A DNA stretch of 24,994 bases from Bacillota bacterium (GTDB lineage: Bacteria; Bacillota; UBA4882; UBA8346), in the NCBI GenBank assembly GCA_023415835.1, contig JAEZJK010000052.1, positions 1 through 24,994 of the forward strand, in the 5' to 3' direction. Below, piece by piece: positions 6,343 to 13,321 of this stretch. The notes beneath the pieces were generated by a model that did no database searches, was not told where the DNA came from, and saw nothing but the letters and a program-made list of their open reading frames with translations. Numbering within the stretch: the stretch's first letter is position 1; each line of letters opens with the position of its first letter. A program made the translations under genes and the position numbers.

Positions 6343-7467
6343 TTAAACAAACAATCTGCCAATCATGAATAAAATACCGCAGCCCGCTGAGATAATCTGC
6401 GCCGGTACGGCAATCTTCATCTCCGCAACCACTCCCGATAGAGAGGTATAAACGGTTGCGCCGGTAAAATTCATCGCCAAATAAGAAACAATCGGAGGTA
6501 ATAAAAATAGGTAAGCTGCTGCCGTAACCCAATTGGTGACGGGTAGGATGAACCAAAGGTATAGTACGGCCCAGATGAGTCCCAGGAACCACCCTTTCCA
6601 GGAAAAAGCCCGGCCTGGAATATAAGGTAATAACACGGGAACGATAACTGCCCCCAGGATTCCAGCGCCGAGATACGGTGCGAAGTCGAATATGGTCCGG
6701 CTCAACAACTCATAAAAGGGATCGGAGATATGAAAGATTAAATTGATTACAAACAGGAACCCTAATAGAACCAGTCCCGGCTTGATTAATGCGGCCAGCT
6801 CAACTGGGGTCAGAACCAAGCGGTCGACGAATCCGAACTGGACTTCCCGCATTGCTGGCGTAGCCTTCATCCCCGCTTGTAGATACTCGCGGATGTCCCG
6901 GGAACGGATCGGTCCGTAAAGCACTTTAAATCCTGAAAGCTTAAAAACTTCATGAGCGGAAACACCGGGGGCTCCCAGTTGGGGTAAGATTAGCTTCCGG
7001 TGGGATACAACCTCATTCAACTTTACAACGGCAATCCGGTCCACCAGTTCTTCGGTCCCGAAGGTCCCTTTTCCCGCCGCGCACCAAACATTTACACCCT
7101 TGGTATCAAGCACCAGAATCCAAAGATGTAATCCGTCCAGTTCCCTCCGGAGCTGGTCAAAGCTCATTTTATAATTAGCTGAAACCAATACCGGGGATGA
7201 AGAATCGGGATTCCCCACTGCGTATAACCCGGGAGAAACCTGATAATCCATTCTGCCTATGTCCCAACGGACCTTCCATGTGCCAAGTGTATCTTGAAAC
7301 GTTAACCTGGCCGTTGTTTGTGGAATTGGACCGACTGGGGTATTTACATGGCCTATAATCCAGGGCGCAGGCTTTGAAGGTGATTGCATACAGGCACAAG
7401 GGCTATTCCGATTCGGATCTGGGGCTTTGCAACAAAGGTTTCCCGGAATTTTATCCGGATCTCCCAT
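6343..7467 (-). CDS. hgcA: HgcA, corrinoid methyltransferase for mercury methylation
   Basis: HgcA transfers a methyl group from a corrinoid cofactor to Hg(II), making methylmercury. From the ATG at 7467 (ribosome binding site AGGAGTG; a GTG nine bases upstream overlaps it) the protein has 374 residues. The diagnostic cap-helix motif NVWCAAGK is at residues 126-133, with C129 the cobalt-ligand cysteine. A soluble corrinoid-binding domain occupies roughly the first 210 residues. About five membrane spans follow, ending with the conserved NFTGATVYTSLSGV stretch. The N-terminus is unusually Cys-rich (LCC and CAC within the first 27 residues). It is followed by hgcB and preceded, same strand, by a marR fragment and an arsenic operon with no clear terminator between. 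Confidence 0.95.
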   Translation of the reverse strand: MGDPDKIPGNLCCKAPDPNRNSPCACMQSPSKPAPWIIGHVNTPVGPIPQTTARLTFQDTLGTWKVRWDIGRMDYQVSPGLYAVGNPDSSSPVLVSANYKMSFDQLRRELDGLHLWILVLDTKGVNVWCAAGKGTFGTEELVDRIAVVKLNEVVSHRKLILPQLGAPGVSAHEVFKLSGFKVLYGPIRSRDIREYLQAGMKATPAMREVQFGFVDRLVLTPVELAALIKPGLVLLGFLFVINLIFHISDPFYELLSRTIFDFAPYLGAGILGAVIVPVLLPYIPGRAFSWKGWFLGLIWAVLYLWFILPVTNWVTAAAYLFLLPPIVSYLAMNFTGATVYTSLSGVVAEMKIAVPAQIISAGCGILFMIGRLFV

Positions 7468-7552
7468 GATAATCACTCCTATTTCTTAAAACTTTGTCAG
7501 ATCGTTTAATTCTTATTACTTATCTTTTACAATAATGGTTTTCTGCTAACGC
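7468..7552 (-). other. Spacer between the marR remnant and hgcA
   Basis: 85 bases, AT-rich, with no hairpin terminator. A weak promoter-like pair (TTGTAA with TTAAAC 17 bases on, minus strand) can be found but is poor. The sequence therefore allows readthrough from the upstream arsenic genes into hgcAB. Confidence 0.35.
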
Positions 7553-7828
7553 TTATATCAGCAAATCCAAACTCTCAATAACTTGATCCCTTTTCGTCTC
7601 TGGGATTGAGTTATAGGCCTGAGTAAAAAATTTTTCCATCCCATCTTCGATCTCCTGAAATGATTCCATTCCCTTTTCAGTCAATTGAATGGTCAAATAA
7701 CGCCTGTCTTTTGGATCGATCTCCTTTGAAGCCAAGCCATTATTGACCAAATTATTAATAGTCCGGCTCATCATACTTTTATCCAATCCGATTACTTCAG
7801 AGAGATCGTTTAATGAGATACTTACACG
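7553..7828 (-). pseudogene. 5'-truncated MarR-family regulator
   Basis: The frame reads VSISLNDLSEVIGLDKSMMS, then RTINNLVNNGLASKEIDPKD and RRYLTIQLTEKG. This is the recognition helix, wing (DPKDRR) and C-terminal dimerisation helix of a MarR regulator. The normal first half of about 50 residues is absent. The frame begins inside the last codons of the upstream acr3 gene, whose TAA is at 7822-7824, and there is no start codon or ribosome binding site before the ATG at 7786. The acr3 3' end appears to have been joined into the middle of an older marR gene. Given its position directly before hgcA, the lost gene may once have regulated hgcAB. Confidence 0.75.
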
Positions 7829-8889
7829 TTATTTTCTCCAGGGTCAAACCAATGTCTGGTTCGATTCGAAAAATTTACAAGACTAAGCATAATCGGAACT
7901 TCTGTCAATACCCCAACTACCGTTGCTAAGGCTGCGCCACTCTTTAATCCAAAGAGCGCAATCGCCACAGCTACCGCCAATTCAAAAAAGTTGCTGGCTC
8001 CGATCATCGCCGCCGGAGAGGCAATTTGGTGCGGAAGTTTCCACTTTTTGCTCCACAGATACCCAATGGCAAAAATAAAATAGGTTTGAATCGTTAACGG
8101 TACTGCGATTAGGATAATATCAAAAGGATTTTCCAAGATGATACGGCCTTGAAAGGCGAAGAGAATAACTAAAGTTAACAACAATCCGATGATTGTAATT
8201 GATTTAAATGCTTTTAAAAATACATTATTGAACCAATCTTGGCCTTTTGCTTTGATCAATTGAACTCGGGAGAAATAACCAGCAGTCAGGGGAATTACTA
8301 CAAAAAGAATAACCGAGTAGATTAAGGTATCATAAGGAACACTGATTTGATTGACTCCCAGCAAAAACTTGACAATCGGCACAAAAGCAACTAAAATGAC
8401 TAAATCATTGATAGCTACTTGCACCAAGGTATGAGCCGGATCTCCTTTGGTCAAATAACTCCAGACAAAGACCATGGCCGTGCAGGGAGCAGCACCCAAC
8501 AAAATAGCCCCAGCGATATATTCTTTAGCAAGAGAAGGATTAATCCAGGCTTTAAAGATAAAATTCATAAAGATAAATGCAAATAGCGCCATGGAGAACG
8601 GTTTGATGACCCAGTTTACCACCAATGTGACAATCAAACCCTTGGGTTCTTTTCCAACTTTGATAATGCTTGAGAAATCAATTTGGAGCATCATCGGATA
8701 GATCATTAGCCAAATTAAAACGGCGACTGGTATATTCACCCGCGCTATTTCTAATTTACTTAAAAAGCCGACCGCCGCCGGAAAAGCTTTCCCCAACAAG
8801 ATCCCGGCAATGATGCAGAGTATTACCCAAACTGTCAAATACCGCTCAAATATAGGGAGCTTCGTTTCACGTTCTTTGACTACGGACAT
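7822..8889 (-). CDS. acr3: ACR3-family arsenite efflux transporter
   Basis: A 355-residue integral membrane protein with about ten spans that pumps As(III) out of the cell. The ACR3 hallmarks are visible: the amphipathic RYLTVWVILCIIAGILLG start, the GAAPCTAMVFVWS segment with conserved C136, and ASNFFELAVAVAIALFG with the essential Glu near the end. It starts at ATG 8889 behind AAAGGGGTGA. The gene is third in the arsR-led operon, separated from the thioredoxin-like gene by 62 bases containing a strong hairpin. Its last residues (PGENNV) run into the truncated marR, so the very C-terminus may be replaced. Confidence 0.92.
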   Translation of the reverse strand: MSVVKERETKLPIFERYLTVWVILCIIAGILLGKAFPAAVGFLSKLEIARVNIPVAVLIWLMIYPMMLQIDFSSIIKVGKEPKGLIVTLVVNWVIKPFSMALFAFIFMNFIFKAWINPSLAKEYIAGAILLGAAPCTAMVFVWSYLTKGDPAHTLVQVAINDLVILVAFVPIVKFLLGVNQISVPYDTLIYSVILFVVIPLTAGYFSRVQLIKAKGQDWFNNVFLKAFKSITIIGLLLTLVILFAFQGRIILENPFDIILIAVPLTIQTYFIFAIGYLWSKKWKLPHQIASPAAMIGASNFFELAVAVAIALFGLKSGAALATVVGVLTEVPIMLSLVNFSNRTRHWFDPGENNV

Positions 8890-8918
8890 TTTAGGTCACC
8901 CCTTTATATTAATCACAA

Positions 8919-8944
8919 AGGAGCATTCTTCCCCGAATGCTCCT
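8919..8944 (-). terminator. Hairpin inside the ars operon, possible partial terminator
   Basis: A perfect 10-bp stem (AGGAGCATTC and its complement) with a 6-base loop lies between the thioredoxin-like gene and acr3. On the minus strand it is followed only by TTTGTG, so it would attenuate or protect the message rather than end it fully. Confidence 0.5.
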
Positions 8945-8951
8945 CTGACGT

Positions 8952-9230
8952 TTAGCAGCAAGAACCGCAACTACAACCACACGACGTATCGCTCGGCCCA
9001 CCCTGTAAATACTTTTTAATTTCATCTTTGCTTGGCACTCGGCCGGAAAACTTAACTTTACCATCTACCACCAAGGCAGGAGTGGACATGATTCCATAAG
9101 ACAACATCTCTTGGATATCAGACACTTTCTGAACAGGATCAACGATCCCCAATTCTTTGACAGCTTCTGCCACAATCTTTTCTAACTTATTACAATTTGC
9201 ACATCCCGGACCTAATACTTTAATCTCCAT
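8952..9230 (-). CDS. Thioredoxin-like small redox protein (TM0996/MTH895 type)
   Basis: A 92-residue thioredoxin-fold protein. The active-site motif C10-A-N-C13 follows the first strand (IKVLGPGC), and the cis-Pro region is MSTPALVVDGKV. The C-terminus adds a cysteine cluster (C84, C86, C88, C91, C92) that could bind arsenite or another soft metal. Proteins of this type regularly sit next to ArsP-type permeases and ArsR regulators. A role as redox or metalloid-delivery partner of the permease is inferred from context. The start is ATG 9230 with AAAGGAGAGG upstream; it is 21 bases after the permease stop. Confidence 0.85.
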   Translation of the reverse strand: MEIKVLGPGCANCNKLEKIVAEAVKELGIVDPVQKVSDIQEMLSYGIMSTPALVVDGKVKFSGRVPSKDEIKKYLQGGPSDTSCGCSCGSCC

Positions 9231-9251
9231 GTTTACCTCTCCTTTGTTTTA

Positions 9252-10268
9252 TTAAATAAACCAAAAACCTAATGCATTGAAGGCATATCCTATCATAATA
9301 ATCCCAATGATGACAATCCCTACAAAGATGGCTAGTAATTTAGTTTTAACCACTTTCTTCAGCAAAATTATTGACGGTAATGATAAAGCCGTAACGGCCA
9401 TCATGAAAGCCAAAACCGTTCCAATTCCTACACCTTTAGTAACTAGAGCCTCTGCAATCGGTAGGGTCCCGAAGATATCCGCATACATCGGAACACCAAC
9501 AATTGTGGCAATTAACACTGAAAAAATGTTCGCTTCACCTAAAATTGCGCTAATAAGGGTTTCAGGTATCCAATTATGAATCAGGGCGCCGATTCCGACG
9601 CCGACCAGAACATACACCCATACTTTATGGATAATCTCCACTACCTGTTCCTTGGCGAAGGATAATCGTTCTTTCTTTGTCATTTCCTGAATGTCCGCTT
9701 CAACTATTCTATTATTGAAGACAAAAGGCTCCACATATTTCTCCAACTTTAACGTACTGATGATCGTCCCGCTGATGACAGCCAGAATAATCCCGACCAA
9801 CACATAAGCGATAGCAATCTTCCAGTTAAAAATACTTGCTAAGAGTAGAACCGATGCTAAATCAACCAGGGGCGACGAAATCAGGAAAGAGAATGTTACG
9901 CCAATGGGCAGTCCGGCGCTGGTAAAACCGATAAAGAGCGGAATTGATGAACATGAACAAAAAGGAGTAATCGTTCCCAACAATGCTCCAAGTAGATTGG
10001 CGCTAATTCCATTGAACCGTCCGAGAAGGGCGCGGGTCCGTTCGGGCGGAAAATAGCTTTGGAGATAAGAAATACCGAAAATCAGGACTGACAACAAAAT
10101 AAAAATTTTCACTGTATCGTAAATGAAGAAATGGACACTACCACCAAGCCTGGCATTGAGATCCAAGCCTAAAACATTCTCAACCAATAATTGAACCAGT
10201 TTGTATAACCATTCCATTTTTAAAAGCTGGTTATTGAGGACTTCAAAAATTGATGTGATTGGATTCAT
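9252..10268 (-). CDS. ArsP/DUF318-type permease
   Basis: A 338-residue membrane protein of the permease family that includes ArsP, an exporter of trivalent organoarsenicals. The diagnostic motif TPFCSCSSIP (C104, C106) is present, followed by GFTSAGLPIGVTFSFLISSPLVD. A second half has GVPMYADIFGTLPIAEAL. About eight spans can be traced, with a charged cytoplasmic loop near residues 175-205. The ATG at 10268 lies 3 bases after the arsR stop, with its ribosome binding site (GGGGAGA) inside the end of arsR, so translation is probably coupled. The substrate could be methylated arsenicals or another metalloid. Confidence 0.88.
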   Translation of the reverse strand: MNPITSIFEVLNNQLLKMEWLYKLVQLLVENVLGLDLNARLGGSVHFFIYDTVKIFILLSVLIFGISYLQSYFPPERTRALLGRFNGISANLLGALLGTITPFCSCSSIPLFIGFTSAGLPIGVTFSFLISSPLVDLASVLLLASIFNWKIAIAYVLVGIILAVISGTIISTLKLEKYVEPFVFNNRIVEADIQEMTKKERLSFAKEQVVEIIHKVWVYVLVGVGIGALIHNWIPETLISAILGEANIFSVLIATIVGVPMYADIFGTLPIAEALVTKGVGIGTVLAFMMAVTALSLPSIILLKKVVKTKLLAIFVGIVIIGIIMIGYAFNALGFWFI

Positions 10269-10271
10269 AAG

Positions 10272-10574
10272 TTATCTCCCCTCGCCAAGAGCTGGTTTTC
10301 CTATCAACAATTGATCTAAAAACACTTTTAATAAGTGCCTATTCTCCTCATTTAAAGAGTATCTCATCCAAGCGCCATCCCGTACTCCGTTCACTAGCCC
10401 GCTTTCAGTCAATATCTTCATGTGATAAGACAGAGTAGGTTGGGTAATATCAAACTCCTCTAATATCTTACAGGCGCACATCTCCCCTGATGAAAGCATG
10501 GCAATTATCTTCAGTCTGGTTTCATCAGCCAGCGCTTTAAAAATCGTAGTATAAAATGCATAGCTATTTTCCAT
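10272..10574 (-). CDS. arsR: ArsR-family metalloregulator
   Basis: A 100-residue winged-helix repressor. The sensor cysteines C33 and C35 sit in the MCAC motif at the start of the helix that usually carries the ELCVC arsenite site. The recognition helix is TQPTLSYHMKILTESGLV (44-61) and the wing is RDGAWMRYSLN. It should bind the twin palindromes just upstream (10590-10624) and release them when As(III) is bound. AAGGGG precedes ATG 10574. It is the first gene of the arsR-permease-thioredoxin-acr3 operon, and possibly of a longer transcript reaching hgcAB. Confidence 0.93.
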   Translation of the reverse strand: MENSYAFYTTIFKALADETRLKIIAMLSSGEMCACKILEEFDITQPTLSYHMKILTESGLVNGVRDGAWMRYSLNEENRHLLKVFLDQLLIGKPALGEGR

Positions 10575-10587
10575 CTTATGCCCCTTA

Positions 10588-10626
10588 ATATAGATATGTG
10601 TCTATCATATTGAATAGAATCTATAT
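10588..10626 (-). promoter_or_regulatory. Probable ArsR operator, two inverted repeats
   Basis: ATAGA-6-TCTAT (10590-10605) and ATAGA-1-TCTAT (10614-10624) lie 16-50 bases upstream of the arsR start. Paired AT-rich palindromes immediately upstream are the normal ArsR binding layout. Confidence 0.65.
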
Positions 10627-10801
10627 GAAGTATAAAGCTTATATAGTAAGATGTCAAACGCAATCCCCCGCCGCACAGATCTTGAGGAATATACGTTTCC
10701 ATCTTCCGGTTTATTTCAACGCTCCTTTAATGTCAGTATAATATTTAACTTTACCTAGAGTTAAATCATTGTTATAATTGTCATAAAATTACTATTATCT
10801 G
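10627..10801 (+). promoter_or_regulatory. Divergent promoter region of the small membrane protein
   Basis: TTTAACT (10744-10750) and AGTTAAA (10759-10765) form a perfect inverted repeat with an 8-base spacer. A TATAAT box at about 10773-10778 has a weak TTTACC -35 box 17 bases upstream that overlaps the repeat, so the repeat is well placed for a repressor. Confidence 0.4.
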
Positions 10802-11110
10802 ATGAGAAAAATGAAAAAACAAATCCTCTTTCGCCTAACTGTTTTAATATTTATTGGCGGTATGTTGTTATTGTCATCTCATACACACCCACATCGATTT
10901 TCAGATTGCGGGGAGGATAGTGATTGTTTTTTATCTCAAAACCTTGATTGCGGTTTTACTTGTGTTAATCCGTTTAGATTATTTTTAGTTTTAATCGCCA
11001 TTGCTTATCTTACTCAACCCTTGAGTATTGCAACTAAAATTCTTCTTCAAGCCATTTGCGATGGTCGTGCTCCTCCTAGTTACTCCCTTCTAATTATGAA
11101 TTCCAAATAA
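10802..11110 (+). CDS. Small membrane protein with His/Cys-rich loop
   Basis: A 102-residue protein of unknown function (99 if it starts at the second ATG, 10811). Two hydrophobic segments (about 9-25 and 58-82) flank a loop of about 30 residues that carries HTHPH and four cysteines (C36, C42, C50, C54 by count from the first Met). Such a loop could bind a soft metal. The ribosome binding site is weak. It is divergent from arsR and separated from it by about 230 bases that include a palindrome on its own side, so it may belong to the same metal-response locus, but no family is recognised. Confidence 0.55.
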   Translation: MRKMKKQILFRLTVLIFIGGMLLLSSHTHPHRFSDCGEDSDCFLSQNLDCGFTCVNPFRLFLVLIAIAYLTQPLSIATKILLQAICDGRAPPSYSLLIMNSK

Positions 11111-11126
11111 TTATTTTACATTAATT

Positions 11127-11166
11127 AAGCTGGCGAAAAATTGTTTGGGTTTTCCCGCTTTTTTGT
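11127..11166 (+). terminator. Probable terminator
   Basis: AAGC-t-GG-c-GAAAA pairs imperfectly with TTTTCCCGCTT and is followed by six T, just after the small membrane protein gene. Confidence 0.45.
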
Positions 11167-11255
11167 GCTGCCAAAAAAAGCGTTTCAGCACATCTGCGTT
11201 TGTAATTAACCCATTATTTGAAAACCCAATAGAAAAAAATAAAGGAGATTCTTAA

Positions 11256-12449
11256 ATGGAAATAAAGAATATATTTTCTGTTATAAGTTCATCGAAAATT
11301 AAAATAAATAATACCCCGGATAACCGCTTGCTATTTATTGATAATATTCGTTGGTTAATGATTGTTCTGGTAGTCGTGCTCCACCTTATGTGCACCTACG
11401 GAAATATCGGCATGTGGTATTATCAGGAGCCTAAAGTATTTGACGTACTCTCCAAGTCACTCTTCGGTATGTTTAGCTCCTTGACTATGGCATACTCTAT
11501 GGGTCTCCTCTTTTTTATCGCCGGTTTTTTTGTACCCGGTTCTTATGATAAAAAAGGTGGCGGTCGCTTCATTTTGAACCGGTTCATCAGGCTTGGAATT
11601 CCCACTCTCATTTTCATAACATTTTTGCAACCAATCACTCTTTTAATCAAGCTCGCTTTCCAACAATGTTTACCGAATGGCCTGATTTCTTGGTATCGGG
11701 AGTATCTCGGTTCATATGCTTTTGTGAGCGGTCCTTTATGGTTTGCATTGATTTTATTAGTTTTTTCAACAATTTATGCTTTATTTCGATTAGTTTTTCA
11801 AAAATCAAAATGTGGGACTAGCAATAAAAAGTCTACTATGATTACCCATTTTAGGGTTTTGATAGTGATAACCCTTATTTCCCTATTCGCCTTTGCAATA
11901 AAATTAGTTCAACCTATTGGGACTTCCTTTTATGGCATACAATTGGGAAATTTCTCCCAATACTTCCTCCTTTTTAGTTTGGGGGTCGTTACCTATCGCC
12001 ACAATTTACTAACCCGGGTATCATCCGACTTTGGCATGTTTTGGTTTCGACTTGCACTGTTTTTAGGTATTCCCCTGTGGAGCCTGTTGATATGCTTAGG
12101 GGGAGCTTTAACGGATATTAATCCTTTTATGGGCGGTTTCAATTGGCAAGCGGCGGCCTACGCCATTTGGGAATCATTCTTTTGTGTAGGAATTTGTCTG
12201 GGTTTACTGGTATTATTTCGAGACAGATATAATAACGAAAGCGGATTAAGCCGTTTTCTTTCGGAAAACTCCTTTGGTGTCTATGTTTTCCATACTCCGT
12301 TATTAGTTGGGGCAACAATGCTGGTGCGGGGGATTATAATTAATCCCTTAATTAAAATGATCCTGATGTCAATAATCATGATTCCGGTTTGTTTTGGTTT
12401 TAGTTACTTGATTAGAAAAGTTCCACCGCTAAAAAAGCTATTTTCTTGA
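11256..12449 (+). CDS. Acyltransferase 3 family membrane protein
   Basis: A 397-residue protein with about ten membrane spans. The N-terminal signature RLLFIDNIRWLMIVLVVVLH includes R32 and the likely catalytic H43. GLLFFIAGFFVPGSYDKKG and RFILNRFIRLGIPTL are also typical of acyltransferase 3 (OafA/YrhL-like) proteins. The family moves acetyl, succinyl or other acyl groups across the membrane onto surface polysaccharides, lipids or peptides; the substrate here cannot be told. A good ribosome binding site (AAAGGAGA) precedes ATG 11256. The gene stands alone and is followed by a perfect palindrome. Confidence 0.85.
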   Translation: MEIKNIFSVISSSKIKINNTPDNRLLFIDNIRWLMIVLVVVLHLMCTYGNIGMWYYQEPKVFDVLSKSLFGMFSSLTMAYSMGLLFFIAGFFVPGSYDKKGGGRFILNRFIRLGIPTLIFITFLQPITLLIKLAFQQCLPNGLISWYREYLGSYAFVSGPLWFALILLVFSTIYALFRLVFQKSKCGTSNKKSTMITHFRVLIVITLISLFAFAIKLVQPIGTSFYGIQLGNFSQYFLLFSLGVVTYRHNLLTRVSSDFGMFWFRLALFLGIPLWSLLICLGGALTDINPFMGGFNWQAAAYAIWESFFCVGICLGLLVLFRDRYNNESGLSRFLSENSFGVYVFHTPLLVGATMLVRGIIINPLIKMILMSIIMIPVCFGFSYLIRKVPPLKKLFS

Positions 12450-12578
12450 ACTAAACATTACTAGATGGTGTTTGCGATTTCATATTTACTTTTATACGGT
12501 TGGCGAACACATTTATTTTTACAAGGGAGGATTCTCTTTTTCTACTCATAAGCTTAGCCGGTGGTTTTCAAAAACATA

Positions 12579-12616
12579 AATAAAAGTGGGGAAGCTTCCC
12601 CACTTTTATTGTATAA
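12579..12616 (+). terminator. 32-bp perfect palindrome, likely terminator
   Basis: 12579-12610 is an uninterrupted palindrome centred on GAAGCTTC with a GC-rich core and A/T flanks, so the hairpin ends in TTTTATT on both strands. It would end the acyltransferase transcript. It also directly borders the inner side of the right-end-like sites. Confidence 0.6.
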
Positions 12617-12694
12617 CTTTAGTTTTCCCGTTGTACGACTTTATTGTCTTATTGTACAACTTTATTGTTTATTTCCCAACTTTATTTTCCCAAA
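12611..12694 (-). mobile_element. Tn7-like right-end array: four TnsB-like sites at 20-22 bp spacing
   Basis: Four copies of an ACTTTATT-type motif begin at 12616 (as ACTTTAGT), 12638, 12659 and 12679. On the minus strand they read like ACAATAAAGTTGTACAA, ACAATAAAGTCGTACAA and AAAATAAAGTTGGGAA. This resembles the TnsB binding sites of Tn7, where the right end has four nearly abutting sites of about 22 bp. Orientation says this end belongs to an element lying to the left. The outer edge reads CCCAAA (12689-12694), near the CCCACA that ends Tn7, but without a clean terminal ACA, so the exact boundary is uncertain. Confidence 0.5.
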
Positions 12695-12699
12695 TTATC

Positions 12700-12862
12700 T
12701 GCCCTTGATCCTTTAAAATAATGTTGTATACTCTCGATGTTTTAATATCAGTGATTTGATGAATAGTTCTTTTCCCAGATTTAAAATAAAGTATTATACT
12801 GAAGTGAGTAATTCTAAGCAGAAACCAACTTTTTATTAAAATAAAGTTGTATACTGAAAATT
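12700..12862 (+). mobile_element. Tn7-like left end: three spaced TnsB-like sites
   Basis: Three copies of AATAAAGTTGTATACTGAA or close variants lie on the plus strand with AATAAAGT (AATAATGT in the first) beginning at 12717, 12785 and 12840, spaced 68 and 55 bases. The last copy matches the Tn7 right-end site AATAAAGTCTTAAACTGAA at 16 of 19 positions. Tn7 left ends have three such sites at about 60-bp spacing reading inward, so the element would extend rightward, where a TnsE-like gene is found. The terminal TGT is not perfect: TGA at 12706 is at the expected distance. Confidence 0.55.
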
Positions 12863-12874
12863 TTTGAACAAATA

Positions 12875-12912
12875 AAAGCCCTTTCCCGAAATTCCTTCGA
12901 AGAAAGGGCTTT
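12875..12912 (-). terminator. Intrinsic terminator, minus strand
   Basis: AAAGCCCTTTC (12875-12885) pairs perfectly with GAAAGGGCTTT (12902-12912). On the minus strand a T-rich tract follows. It is placed to end the transcript of the small gene at 12994-13167. Confidence 0.75.
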
Positions 12913-12993
12913 AATTATAAATGAAATTTTGTTAAGAAAACCTGACCCCTTATAAAAAGACCTGATCTTGAATTTATTATATTACTAATGCTA

Positions 12994-13167
12994 TTATACA
13001 TTACTTAAAACTTTTGATGGTTTACAAACAACATCAAAGTATAAACAATCATCTTCTTCGACATCGATTACTTTTTCCTCATCGTAATCAAGACAATATT
13101 CCTTATCACCACAGCAAAACTCAATTGATAGACCATCATTTAATTGGTTTTTAACAAATATTCTCAT
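12994..13167 (-). CDS. 57-residue acidic hypothetical protein
   Basis: A short gene with a strong ribosome binding site (GGGAGGATAA, 4 bases before ATG 13167) and its own terminator at 12875-12912. The product begins MRIFVKNQLNDGLSIEFCCG, has four cysteines (C18, C19, C25, C41) plus C48, and a strongly acidic middle (DYDEEKVIDVEEDD). It has no membrane segment. The family is not recognised; small acidic cargo proteins of this size are common near transposon and phage ends. Confidence 0.6.
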   Translation of the reverse strand: MRIFVKNQLNDGLSIEFCCGDKEYCLDYDEEKVIDVEEDDCLYFDVVCKPSKVLSNV

Positions 13168-13205
13168 CGGTTTATCCTCCCATTATTTTTGTAATGAATA
13201 TAAAA

Positions 13206-13249
13206 ATTCACCTCTCACCAACTATTTTAATAGTTAGCAAGAAGTGAAT
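13206..13249 (-). terminator. Long hairpin terminator, minus strand
   Basis: Two 21-base arms (13206-13226 and 13229-13249) pair with four positions that become G-U pairs only in minus-strand RNA, followed by TTTTTATA. It separates the 13322-13633 gene from the next minus-strand gene. Confidence 0.6.
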
Positions 13250-13321
13250 CAAATGTCGTTATCCAGGATCGTAGATGAAAAAAGTGGATCACGCTGGATC
13301 TTTACTTAAAAATAAGGCCAA

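Noticed and set aside
5961..6592. Open frames overlapping hgcB and the hgcA 3' end in other frames
   Set aside because: HgcA and HgcB have clear motifs and starts on the minus strand; the overlapping frames have no recognisable features.
12611..12862. Iteron-type replication origin
   Set aside because: The repeats fall into two inverted groups with 4-packed/3-spaced layout and resemble Tn7 TnsB sites; no replication initiator gene is nearby.
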